A DNA stretch of 64,000 bases from positions 1 through 64,000 of the forward strand of contig NZ_BJDM01000003.1 in assembly GCF_005405145.1 (NCBI RefSeq). The letters run 5' to 3'. Positions 14,915-21,836 of the stretch are shown piece after piece. This DNA is from Paucilactobacillus kaifaensis. Its GTDB lineage: Bacteria > Bacillota > Bacilli > Lactobacillales > Lactobacillaceae. Position numbers and translations under genes: made by a program. The notes below the pieces were generated by a model. That model was not told where the DNA came from. It was given only the letters and a program-made list of their open reading frames with translations, and ran no database searches. Within the stretch, counting starts at the first letter, position 1. Every line of letters starts with the position of its first letter.

Positions 14915-15318
14915 TGAATATGGCATACATGGACTATAACGAATATAAAGAATTAATGAAGTCAGCTAACTACAAAGAGAGCTTAGCGGTCAAGGCAATG
15001 CTAGGAAGAGCAAAATATTATTCCTACGTTCAGAAGAAGCTGCAAGCAACGTTTAACAAACATCCTAGTGATTCACTTCAAAAATTCATCAGGCAATATG
15101 ACACAAAACGGATTGAAGACGTATGGCAGGCATTCTGGATAGCTGAGCAAGAGCATGAACAAGGGTGGCAATTTATTGAAGATGGTGAAACGTATCTGTC
15201 TGCTTTACTCATCAAATATGAGGGCGATATAAGCCGCGCTAGTGAGTCTGAACAGTTAAGCAATGATTTAGTCGTATTGCTAGACAGATTGGACACAGAG
15301 CAACGACAAGGGGAATGA
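14914..15318 (+). CDS. Hypothetical phage protein, 134 residues
   Basis: Starts at the ATG that overlaps the helicase stop (TGATG) after CAGGAG. It is predicted all-helical and soluble, with many Glu, Lys and Gln. No family recognised. The overlap with the helicase gene suggests a replication-associated role. Confidence 0.7.
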   Translation: MNMAYMDYNEYKELMKSANYKESLAVKAMLGRAKYYSYVQKKLQATFNKHPSDSLQKFIRQYDTKRIEDVWQAFWIAEQEHEQGWQFIEDGETYLSALLIKYEGDISRASESEQLSNDLVVLLDRLDTEQRQGE

Positions 15319-15321
15319 AGC

Positions 15322-15462
15322 ATGGATCACGAGATTAACAGTTATGTAATAGTCATTAAGACACAGCCACGGGTAGTATTTCTAGATAAACAAAAAGCCA
15401 CAGACTATGCCGACAAGTATAAAGGCACAGTAGAAGTGGTTAAGTTACGAATTGGAGGATAG
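15322..15462 (+). CDS. Small phage protein, 46 residues
   Basis: ATG preceded by AGGGGAATG. The product has a beta-alpha-beta look (NSYVIVIKTQPRVVFLDKQKATDYADKY...). A similar fold pattern appears in the 59-residue product at 21218. Function unknown. Confidence 0.6.
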   Translation: MDHEINSYVIVIKTQPRVVFLDKQKATDYADKYKGTVEVVKLRIGG

Positions 15463-15465
15463 CAC

Positions 15466-15546
15466 ATGTTAATTAAAATATTAATGTTTATTGCAGGCTA
15501 TATAACTTTTGTACTGTTTTTGGGCAAGCTGCTGAGCATGAAGTGA
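15466..15546 (+). CDS. 26-residue membrane peptide at a recombination junction
   Basis: ATG preceded by TTGGAGG. The product is almost entirely one membrane segment (MLIKILMFIAGYITFVLFLG). Its last codons fall in the 74-bp duplication that starts at 15537, so the original C-terminus may have been replaced. Confidence 0.45.
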   Translation: MLIKILMFIAGYITFVLFLGKLLSMK

Positions 15547-15610
15547 TACGCGATGTAGTAATTAAACGTGCTAAACGGATGCACATTAAACTGGAGGGTA
15601 TGTGATGGAA
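15537..15610 (+). repeat. 74-bp direct repeat, copy 1
   Basis: Matches 17569-17642 at 72 of 74 positions. In the second copy it is the 3' end of the gene at 16939 plus the start of the methyltransferase fragment. Here it has no gene context. Confidence 0.9.
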
Positions 15611-15642
15611 ATTAGACCAAATTATGTTTGGAGATGGCGAAG

Positions 15643-15978
15643 ATGATTAAGTTTAGAGTGTGGGACAACGAGTGCAAGGTAATTAGGGAATATGACGAAT
15701 TGAAAGGGTTGACCTTGGATGCCTTAGATGCAAGTTATTTTAAGCTTGAACAGTTTACCGGCCTGAAAGACGTGAACGGCAAAGAAATTTATGAAGGCGA
15801 TATTGTTCACTGTGAAAATGATTATCAAGGCACTGATTACACCGGAAAAGTTATGTTTTTCAATGGTTGATTCTGCGTTTGGACAGGTGGATTTCGTAAT
15901 TATGTTTGGGACGATATGATTCCAGAGATTATTGGTAACACTCACGAGAACATGGAATTGTTGGAGGTAGACGAATGA
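15643..15978 (+). pseudogene. yopX-like gene with an in-frame TGA
   Basis: The frame encodes a YopX-type protein (IKFRVWDNE at the start, FTGLKDVNGKEIYEGDIV in the middle, a late IIGNTHENMELLE). One TGA at 15868-15870 interrupts it after residue 75, and the same frame continues uninterrupted to the proper stop at 15976. A single substitution in a Gly codon would explain it. YopX proteins are small phage and plasmid proteins of unknown function. GGAG precedes the ATG at 15643. Confidence 0.85.
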
Positions 15979-16067
15979 AGCACGGACACAAACGATCAGC
16001 AATCAGGAAAAAGAAACGGCGCATGGCGCAACATGCCAAAGAACATCTTGAGGAGGCAGATAAATGA
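15975..16067 (+). CDS. 30-residue highly basic peptide
   Basis: Overlaps the yopX stop (ATGA) and the next start (ATGA). The product is Lys/Arg-rich (KHGHKRSAIRKKKRRMAQHA), so it could bind nucleic acid. Tight overlap on both sides supports translation. Function unknown. Confidence 0.5.
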   Translation: MKHGHKRSAIRKKKRRMAQHAKEHLEEADK

Positions 16068-16648
16068 ACGATGATATGATGCCGATTCAAAAAATAGAAA
16101 GTATTACATTCGAATTAAAAAATGGAGGCAGGCAAATGAAAATGACAGGTGAAGAACTAGCCAAACAGTTTGGCGAATTAAATTGGTTTGATGGTTACTA
16201 CAGCGGCAGTTCACACATTACGTTTAATTTAGTATCAAAACAGGAATACGAAGTGCCAACCGCAAAAGTCAAAGTGCCAGCGTGGTTTGATGAATGGGTC
16301 AAGAGAGACACTGACAAAACAAACTTAATTTATTGTATTGTGACCAACCAGACAGAAAATAGAAAACTAGATGATACCGGTTATGACGATAAGCTTAATT
16401 TCATCAAAGCCATCATAAACGGCTACAAAGTTGAGAAAGAACAGCTGTACAGAATTCCATTACCAAATTTGAAAACATCAGATGGATATCAACAATATTT
16501 GTCAAGGAAAAGTAAACGAAACGGTCATTGGTTTGCGAGTCGCAGACAAAGTAATTTAATTCAAACGTTTACGAAAGCGGAGATTGAGCAAGTGCCAGGG
16601 GCATATAAGCAAGATGCTGTGGAGGTTGAAGCAGATGAAAATAATTAG
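16064..16648 (+). CDS. DUF1642 phage protein
   Basis: 194 residues. The DUF1642 signature is in the second half (VPAWFDEWVKRD..., FIKAIINGYKVEKEQLYRIPLPN, HWFASRR, FTKAEIEQV). These proteins are common in early regions of Lactobacillus and Streptococcus phages and have no known role. A second in-frame ATG lies at 16136 but AGGAGG favours 16064. Confidence 0.8.
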   Translation: MNDDMMPIQKIESITFELKNGGRQMKMTGEELAKQFGELNWFDGYYSGSSHITFNLVSKQEYEVPTAKVKVPAWFDEWVKRDTDKTNLIYCIVTNQTENRKLDDTGYDDKLNFIKAIINGYKVEKEQLYRIPLPNLKTSDGYQQYLSRKSKRNGHWFASRRQSNLIQTFTKAEIEQVPGAYKQDAVEVEADENN

Positions 16649-16955
16649 CTTACAGAGTGTTGGATTAGGTGCCTATGAGCAAGATGGCATTACTGGTAAT
16701 ATGTCGCCAACTCCAATGGTGAAAATGATTGGATTTCCATTTGATACGAACCCGTATGGGCCGACAAGTGAGGACACACCAAAGGTTGTCTCAATCGAAT
16801 TAGCGATTGACAGTATGCTGCCAAGAAATACTACTGATGATGGTTGGATAGGCTATTCCGATTTGTATTACAAGGTAACCACATCAGATGGTCATATTAG
16901 ATTGTTGCCTGAGCAATCGTATATCGCTGAATGGGTGGATGATGACGAAAATTAA
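16635..16955 (+). CDS. Hypothetical phage protein, 106 residues
   Basis: Starts inside the end of the DUF1642 gene after GTGGAGG. Predicted mostly beta. No family recognised. It overlaps the next gene by 17 nt. Confidence 0.65.
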   Translation: MKIISLQSVGLGAYEQDGITGNMSPTPMVKMIGFPFDTNPYGPTSEDTPKVVSIELAIDSMLPRNTTDDGWIGYSDLYYKVTTSDGHIRLLPEQSYIAEWVDDDEN

Positions 16956-17637
16956 TATGGAATTGCTCCATGTGTTGGAGAGTGACTATGGGAATCTTTC
17001 CCATGTCCCAGAAGATGACAAACGACTAGCAGAATTACGTAAGCCGTTCATGGTTGAAAGAAGTCAAGAAGACCGCCAATCGTCACGTGTGGTGAAGATC
17101 AATCAAGCACTGGACAAATATATAGCATTAGGTGTTAAGAACGGCTGGTCAAAGGTAGAGACACTTTACTGGCTTAATAAGTCGGGACCGCTTCGAATCA
17201 ATGTGACTAATTCACAAATCGAAAGACGTATATCGTTTAGGCCAATTAGTTTAACAAGAAAGCCGATGGACTTTGATCACAACGATCAGTCGCATATTGA
17301 CAAAATCATTTTGGATAAGAAAGCACACGGAAAGTCGTTTGATCAGATTACAATGATAATTAATGATCTAGGTTATGGAACGTTTGTAGATGCACCATAT
17401 GTTAATCGTCGGTATCGTAAGTTGATACCAAAATCATCATACAAAAGCGTTCCGGAATTAACTGGTGAAGAAAAGCGAATCGTTGATGTACAGATTGAGG
17501 TAGCTATGAACACTGAAATGAACATCGACAATCTAGTTCAGTATTTGAATGGCTTGTCTAAGATCAAACATGAAGTGATACGTGATGTAGTAATTAAACG
17601 TGCTAAACGGATGCACATTAAACTGGAGGGTATGTAA
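16939..17637 (+). CDS. Hypothetical phage protein, 232 residues
   Basis: Start ATG ATG after GGGTGG. The product is basic, with central sequence SHIDKIILDKKAHGKSFDQI that could form a helix-turn-helix, and a C-terminus ending RAKRMHIKLEGM. A DNA-binding role is possible but unproven. Its last 69 bp are duplicated at 15537, and its stop overlaps the start of a truncated methyltransferase gene. Confidence 0.65.
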   Translation: MMTKINMELLHVLESDYGNLSHVPEDDKRLAELRKPFMVERSQEDRQSSRVVKINQALDKYIALGVKNGWSKVETLYWLNKSGPLRINVTNSQIERRISFRPISLTRKPMDFDHNDQSHIDKIILDKKAHGKSFDQITMIINDLGYGTFVDAPYVNRRYRKLIPKSSYKSVPELTGEEKRIVDVQIEVAMNTEMNIDNLVQYLNGLSKIKHEVIRDVVIKRAKRMHIKLEGM

Positions 17638-17642
17638 TGGAA
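17569..17642 (+). repeat. 74-bp direct repeat, copy 2
   Basis: This is the copy in its natural context. It differs from copy 1 at two positions and lies 2032 bp away. Confidence 0.9.
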
Positions 17643-17804
17643 CTTTTTAACGATAATTTTCAAAATTACAAACGTTATGGCATTCCCAAAGCTCAGTTGG
17701 TTATCGCAGATATTCCGTACAACATTGGGAATAATGCTTATGGGTCAAGCCCTGAATGGTACGAGGGCGGAAATAATAAGAACGGTGAAATATTGCTGTT
17801 GTGA
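17637..17804 (+). pseudogene. Phage DNA methyltransferase, N-terminal remnant
   Basis: 55 codons remain. They encode the N-terminus of a phage DNA-modification methylase, with VIADIPYNIG corresponding to the catalytic DPPY-type motif. The frame stops after GGNNKNGE plus a few unrelated residues, whereas intact relatives are several hundred residues with an AdoMet-binding FxGxG motif. An internal deletion is likely. No methylation activity is expected. Confidence 0.75.
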
Positions 17805-17879
17805 AGAGGAACCGTAAATGTTAAAGCCGTGTCGAATTACAGCGTGAGGGAGTTATTTAAATGGAAAAGAGGCTGAAAA

Positions 17880-18152
17880 ATGAAAACAAGACAGCATGAT
17901 TTCGACCCGGCTAACAATTTAGTCGAGGACTTGAAATTCAAACCGAAACCAAAAGCAAGCAAGCTAGTGTTGTTTTTCAGATGTTTATTAATCGCGATTT
18001 GTATCTTTGGGGATGTGTCCGCATTAATTTGCATCTATTGGTTCGTGTTATTCGGATGGTTCAACACAACCGCGTTCATGTTCATACCGCTAATATTTTT
18101 CAGTTGGTTAATATACGACACGATTAAATATATCCGAGGTGACAGACGATGA
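17880..18152 (+). CDS. Phage membrane protein, 90 residues
   Basis: A polar, Lys-rich N-terminus (1-26) is followed by two membrane segments (about 27-55 and 58-80) and a short basic tail. AAAGAGG precedes the ATG. Function unknown. Confidence 0.65.
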   Translation: MKTRQHDFDPANNLVEDLKFKPKPKASKLVLFFRCLLIAICIFGDVSALICIYWFVLFGWFNTTAFMFIPLIFFSWLIYDTIKYIRGDRR

Positions 18153-18313
18153 GGTATGAATGTCGCAATATGTTTGGCGGTGAAGTAATTGCCACATTTA
18201 GGACATACGAAAAAGCAGAAGAGTTTATCGACGCATCAGCGGACTACCCAGACTGGTGGACTGTTCCTGCAATGACGATTGTGGAGGTGTCAGAAGATGA
18301 AGAAAGCAATTAA
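18149..18313 (+). CDS. Small phage protein, 54 residues
   Basis: ATG overlaps the preceding stop (ATGA). The product is MRYECRNMFGGEVIATFRTY followed by an acidic C-terminus. No family recognised. Ends inside the next gene. Confidence 0.55.
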   Translation: MRYECRNMFGGEVIATFRTYEKAEEFIDASADYPDWWTVPAMTIVEVSEDEESN

Positions 18314-18470
18314 TGGAATCTTCCTAGCCTTGTTAGCAGGCTCAATCGCAATCTTAACTGGGTATGCTGCTTATGTATTTTTGCATGGACTAACAGACCT
18401 AGGCTGGTTATTAGTGGCATGTGATATTGTAGCAGCTGGTACATTTATATTGTTTTGGCGAGGTGATTAG
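18297..18470 (+). CDS. Phage membrane peptide, 57 residues
   Basis: Two hydrophobic segments (about 6-27 and 33-53) with a charged end (WRGD). GGAGGTG lies 10 nt before the ATG. Function unknown. Confidence 0.6.
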   Translation: MKKAINGIFLALLAGSIAILTGYAAYVFLHGLTDLGWLLVACDIVAAGTFILFWRGD

Positions 18471-18473
18471 CCG

Positions 18474-18929
18474 TTGCAATATGAACTGACAATACCAGGC
18501 GAACCAGTTGCACAGGGCAGACCTAGATTTGTTTCTCGTGGCAAATTTGTAACAACATATGATCCGCCAAAATCAAAAGAATATAAAAAACACATCGTTG
18601 ATGTTGTTGCTCAGACGTGGTCAAACAAAGCATTGGATGAACCGTTATCCGTGATGATTAAAGTTTATAGACCAATTCAAAAATCAACGTCAAAAAAGCT
18701 ATATGCTTTAAAAGCCACAGGAGACGTTCTACCGATTAAAAAGCCCGACGTAGATAATTACACTAAAGGTATATTAGACGGTCTGTCACAGGCTAATATT
18801 TGGACTGACGATAACTTGGTGTGTGAGGTTATTACGCAGAAGCAATATAGTGATAATCCACGAGTTGAAATTGTAATTAAAGAGATCAATTCAATTAATG
18901 AATTTGAATATCAAATGGAGGAACCATAA
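18474..18929 (+). CDS. rusA: RusA-family Holliday junction resolvase
   Basis: 151 residues with TTG start. The RusA signature is present: PVAQGRPRF near the N-terminus and the acidic catalytic segment KPDVDNYTKGILDGL...TDDNLV (about 90-115). It resolves branched intermediates formed in phage replication and recombination before packaging. Confidence 0.94.
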   Translation: MQYELTIPGEPVAQGRPRFVSRGKFVTTYDPPKSKEYKKHIVDVVAQTWSNKALDEPLSVMIKVYRPIQKSTSKKLYALKATGDVLPIKKPDVDNYTKGILDGLSQANIWTDDNLVCEVITQKQYSDNPRVEIVIKEINSINEFEYQMEEP

Positions 18930-19174
18930 TGAATGAAATTAAAGACAACACTATTGATGTAGAAGCAGTATTAGCAGATGTTCACCCAACGAATAAAGGA
19001 GTTACTAAGATAACTCTTGAAGTTGATACAGCAATGTTAGATGGGCATATTGGTGAGTTAGCCAATTTAATTAATTCAAAGGTTACTCTAGCAATTACTC
19101 CAAACCAAACAGAGCTAGATACTGATGAGCGACGTGAAGCGGACGGACAAACTGAAATGGAATTGGATAAATAA
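18929..19174 (+). CDS. Hypothetical phage protein, 81 residues
   Basis: Starts on the last base of the rusA stop (TAATG) after GGAGG. Acidic soluble protein with a central ITLEVDTAMLDGHIGEL region. No family recognised. Confidence 0.65.
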   Translation: MNEIKDNTIDVEAVLADVHPTNKGVTKITLEVDTAMLDGHIGELANLINSKVTLAITPNQTELDTDERREADGQTEMELDK

Positions 19175-19180
19175 TTGCAT

Positions 19181-19211
19181 AAAAAAAGACGCTCCCAATT
19201 AAGGAAACGTC
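19181..19211 (-). terminator. Minus-strand terminator-like hairpin before the late regulator
   Basis: Minus strand: GACGTTTCC, loop TTAATT, GGGAGCGTC, then seven T. Nine pairs form on the minus strand, two of them G-U; on the plus strand these two are C/A mismatches. It thus has the same polarity as the hairpin at 10502. Confidence 0.6.
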
Positions 19212-19263
19212 ACCACTCAAAATTAACTTACAAATTTAATTATAACACAAGGGGTGGCGTAGA

Positions 19264-19710
19264 TTGGGAAGTCATAACAGTTTCCAGTGGCTTAAAACAT
19301 ATCTGGATAACGAAGAAGAGATTGCCAACATTGAGCTAGATTTGAGACGAACTGAAATCGAGCTATCCAGATATACTGATGGTGATCTCAGGAATATCAA
19401 GCTGAACAAGAAGTCTAATGCTTCACAGCTTGAAGAGATAATTGCTGAATACAAGAAGTTGCTAGAACAGGATTACAAGATTAAAGACGAAGTCATGAAC
19501 TTGCTAGATCGGTTCAGTGGAATTGAGAATACTATATTGAAAGAGAAGTATATCAATGGCAAAACATTGATGGATATTGCAGACATACCAGACATTGGCT
19601 ATTCATATCAGACTATCAAACGTGTTCATGCAGAGCTAAAACGCAGATTGGTTTGGTTAGATATGTGGGATATGCCAGAAGAAAACAAGAATCAAATTAA
19701 ATTGTTCTAG
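19264..19710 (+). CDS. ArpU-like late gene transcriptional regulator
   Basis: 148 residues with a TTG start after AAGGGGTGG. An N-terminal coiled coil (about 10-80) is followed by a sigma-region-4-like helix-turn-helix (about 95-135, ILKEKYINGKTLMDIADI...YQTIKRVHAELK). Proteins of the ArpU/RinA type switch on the late morphogenesis operon. It lies at the junction of early and late modules, as expected. Confidence 0.82.
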   Translation: MGSHNSFQWLKTYLDNEEEIANIELDLRRTEIELSRYTDGDLRNIKLNKKSNASQLEEIIAEYKKLLEQDYKIKDEVMNLLDRFSGIENTILKEKYINGKTLMDIADIPDIGYSYQTIKRVHAELKRRLVWLDMWDMPEENKNQIKLF

Positions 19711-19923
19711 GTATCATTAAAGTAGCACCCTTAATGGTGCCGACATCTTGCTTTACAGGGTTTATATTAATAGCATGCAAATTTGATTGAGGACGGCAAA
19801 GTATTATCAATATAAATCGTGCGTTGCTCAAATCAGATTAAGCAAATTCAAATTGCAGAGTTGCATCAACAGCTACATCGGGTTCGATTCCTGATGTGGT
19901 TTTTATTATGGAGGCAAACATAT
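19711..19923 (+). other. Early-late junction, non-coding, with hairpin terminator
   Basis: 213 bp without a gene. It contains a hairpin GCACC / GGTGC at about 19726, the hairpin GCAA-ATTCAAA-TTGC, and a 10-bp hairpin at 19873-19899 (CTACATCGGG, loop TTCGATT, CCTGATGTGG) followed by TTTTTATT. The last one has the form of a tRNA T-arm but is best read as a plus-strand terminator, since its G-U pairs form only on this strand. It would separate regulator and late transcripts. Confidence 0.55.
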
Positions 19924-20130
19924 ATGGATAAGGACGATATGCTGAAACATATCGAGATGGACATTAAGGGTATTGTGTTCGATCAGGAAATGAGAGAGCA
20001 ATCCATTTCACTATCACGTGAGTATTTAACAATGTATCAAACCGCATTGAGTGATACAAGTGATACAAATCTAGCGAGACAGGTGGCGTTAGATGCTATG
20101 ACAGCGATGTTCAGAGGGCATGATAATTGA
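19924..20130 (+). CDS. Hypothetical phage protein, 68 residues
   Basis: ATG preceded by TGGAGG. Helical and acidic (MDKDDMLKHIEMDIKGIVFD...). First gene after the junction hairpin. No family recognised. Confidence 0.65.
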   Translation: MDKDDMLKHIEMDIKGIVFDQEMREQSISLSREYLTMYQTALSDTSDTNLARQVALDAMTAMFRGHDN

Positions 20131-20328
20131 TTATCTATCTAGGGCAAACGTTGGTTTATCAAAAAATATTAATTGGTAATAGCAAGTTGCCAACGCTACG
20201 CGATATGGTAATTATATTATTGATGACAAGTAGATCTAAATAATGTACGTAACAATGATTGATTGTAATAGACAAGATGTTGCCATTATTGACTGCATAA
20301 GAGAACAACAATGATAGGGGCTAGATAG
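20131..20328 (+). other. Non-coding spacer before the HNH gene
   Basis: 198 bp. It has an imperfect dyad (AACGTTGG / CCAACGCT) and one 19-codon open frame at about 20253 without a clear ribosome binding site. I see no convincing gene. A late promoter could lie here but no good hexamer pair is evident. Confidence 0.4.
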
Positions 20329-20679
20329 TTGGAATTACAGACTGATACACATTCACATCGAGCAGAGTTCTACAACTCAGTTAAGTGGCACAGCATGCAT
20401 GACTATGTGTTACGTCGCGATAACTATGAGTGTCAGTGGTGCAAAGCAGAGGGACGTGTGACTAGACAGGGTGATGTGGATAACCATGGTAGGCCAATCA
20501 TATTGGAAGTAGACCACATCAAGGAACTGGAATACTATCCAGAGTTAGCGCTCGACCCAGACAATCTACGTACGTTGTGTAAAGACTGCCACAACAAGAG
20601 ACATCATCGAATGAACTACTCAACTCATAAGCATGTTAACAAGGATAACAAGTGGAGCAAAGACGAAAGGTGGGACTGA
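20329..20679 (+). CDS. HNH endonuclease
   Basis: 116 residues with a TTG start after AGGGGC. The beta-beta-alpha metal motif is present: CQWC, EVDHIKEL (first His) and LCKDCHNKRHH. In cos-type siphophages an HNH protein next to the terminase stimulates cos cleavage. It lies two genes and the cos-like spacer upstream of the terminase small subunit. Confidence 0.92.
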   Translation: MELQTDTHSHRAEFYNSVKWHSMHDYVLRRDNYECQWCKAEGRVTRQGDVDNHGRPIILEVDHIKELEYYPELALDPDNLRTLCKDCHNKRHHRMNYSTHKHVNKDNKWSKDERWD

Positions 20680-20682
20680 GCA

Positions 20683-21201
20683 ATGGGGTTAAGGGATCTA
20701 TTTAAATCAATGCATGTTCATGATTGGCAATGGGCAGGCAAACACATTGAAGACAAGGATAGCGATATAGATGAACAATATGAAGTGTGCCTTAAGTGTG
20801 GTGCCAAGCGCAATCACAGACTCAACATTGAACATGCTGATGGTTCACATACATTAGTTGGTTGTACTTACGATGAGTACAAATTGTATAAGGAAATATC
20901 TAAGCACGACGAAAGTGTAGACAAGACTAAAGTCTCTAGCGATAAGTCCATAATGGCCGGACACGTTATAGGCAAAGGGGAAGTATTGATTAGGTTGGAT
21001 AACACCAACAAGTTGCCTCTAGTATATGTAGACAGAGAACGGGCAGTCATTGTTTCGTGTGAGTTTAAGTATGTCACGTCTACATTTGATGGACCTGGCA
21101 AACAGTATTATCTTGTTAGTTGTTATCTTAAGTCAGATGATCAACCAACATTACACAAGATCAAGGTTGATGTAGTAACGGGCAAGACATACTTTAACTA
21201 A
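20683..21201 (+). CDS. Hypothetical phage protein with N-terminal zinc-ribbon-like motif
   Basis: 172 residues. An N-terminal HDW...CLKCGAKRNHR segment (about 12-45) has one CxxC plus His residues that could bind zinc. The C-terminal half is predicted beta-rich (VYVDRERAVIVSCEF...). No family recognised. It follows the HNH gene by 3 nt, so it may be part of the packaging start or a moron. Confidence 0.65.
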   Translation: MGLRDLFKSMHVHDWQWAGKHIEDKDSDIDEQYEVCLKCGAKRNHRLNIEHADGSHTLVGCTYDEYKLYKEISKHDESVDKTKVSSDKSIMAGHVIGKGEVLIRLDNTNKLPLVYVDRERAVIVSCEFKYVTSTFDGPGKQYYLVSCYLKSDDQPTLHKIKVDVVTGKTYFN

Positions 21202-21217
21202 CAATAGGAGGCACAGC

Positions 21218-21397
21218 ATGTCAGAGGTAATCATCTATGTAGTCATGAAGAGGACACACACAGGTATAGTCAACACTGATAGAGCATTCGACAGTATGCA
21301 TCATGCTAAGAACTATGCTCGTCAGCTCAATTTGAGTCAAACAGCAGAGTCAGAATACTATGTGGAAAAATGCTTTCTCAGGCAGAAACAAAAATAA
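21218..21397 (+). CDS. Small phage protein, 59 residues
   Basis: ATG follows TAGGAGG. The product is MSEVIIYVVMKRTHTGIVNT followed by a helical, basic C-terminus. Function unknown. Confidence 0.6.
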   Translation: MSEVIIYVVMKRTHTGIVNTDRAFDSMHHAKNYARQLNLSQTAESEYYVEKCFLRQKQK

Positions 21398-21515
21398 AAA
21401 TTGTCATACCCCCGGGGTCAAAAAGTTTGAATGAAAATTTGAAATGGGAACCGGTGGGTAGGACTCGACTCCACAAGAAAACATTAAAAAAATCTACACG
21501 AGGGGGTGGGTGTAA
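21398..21515 (+). other. Candidate cos region
   Basis: 118 bp of non-coding DNA between the HNH-linked genes and terS. It has GC-rich blocks unusual for this genome (CCCCCGGGG, ACCGGTGGG) and short direct repeats. HNH, TerS and TerL gene order is typical of cos-packaging phages, which cut in this spacer. The cut position cannot be read from one linear prophage. Confidence 0.45.
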
Positions 21516-21836
21516 TTGACGTTATCAAATGTTGAAAAGTATTTTCGCGAAAAAAGTGATCCTGAGAATTACATTTTGCAAGAAAAAATATCTAGATATT
21601 TAAACTTGAGAAAGATTTATAACAAACTAGATAACACTATAAAAGCTGATGGTGTAGTAATCGTTGTAGAGAACGGCTCGCAAAAATATGTAAAACTTAA
21701 TCCTGCAATTGCAGAAAAGCAAAAGCTAAACGTCCAACTGTTGGATTTAGAACGAACAATTTATTCATCTATTAATATAGTATCAAAATCACATCCTAAA
21801 TCGCCCCCTAACGAAAGCAAAGGTGGTCTAGTATGA
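21516..21836 (+). CDS. terS: Terminase small subunit, P27-like
   Basis: 106 residues with a TTG start after AGGGGGTGGG. Composition and length fit the P27-type small terminase family (LDLERTIYSSINIV near the C-terminus), which recognises the packaging site. It overlaps terL by 4 nt. Confidence 0.75.
   Translation: MTLSNVEKYFREKSDPENYILQEKISRYLNLRKIYNKLDNTIKADGVVIVVENGSQKYVKLNPAIAEKQKLNVQLLDLERTIYSSINIVSKSHPKSPPNESKGGLV

Noticed and set aside
19819-19905. tRNA-like features: T-arm-like hairpin with GGGTTCGATTCC, anticodon-arm-like hairpin with loop ATTCAAA (UCA), and a variable-arm-like GTTG-CAT-CAAC, which could suggest an opal suppressor tRNA.
   Set aside because: No 5' acceptor strand pairs with the sequence after the T-stem. 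Those 3' bases instead extend the T-arm hairpin to 10 bp followed by TTTTT, which is a terminator. The D-arm lacks GG, and its best stem overlaps the anticodon stem.
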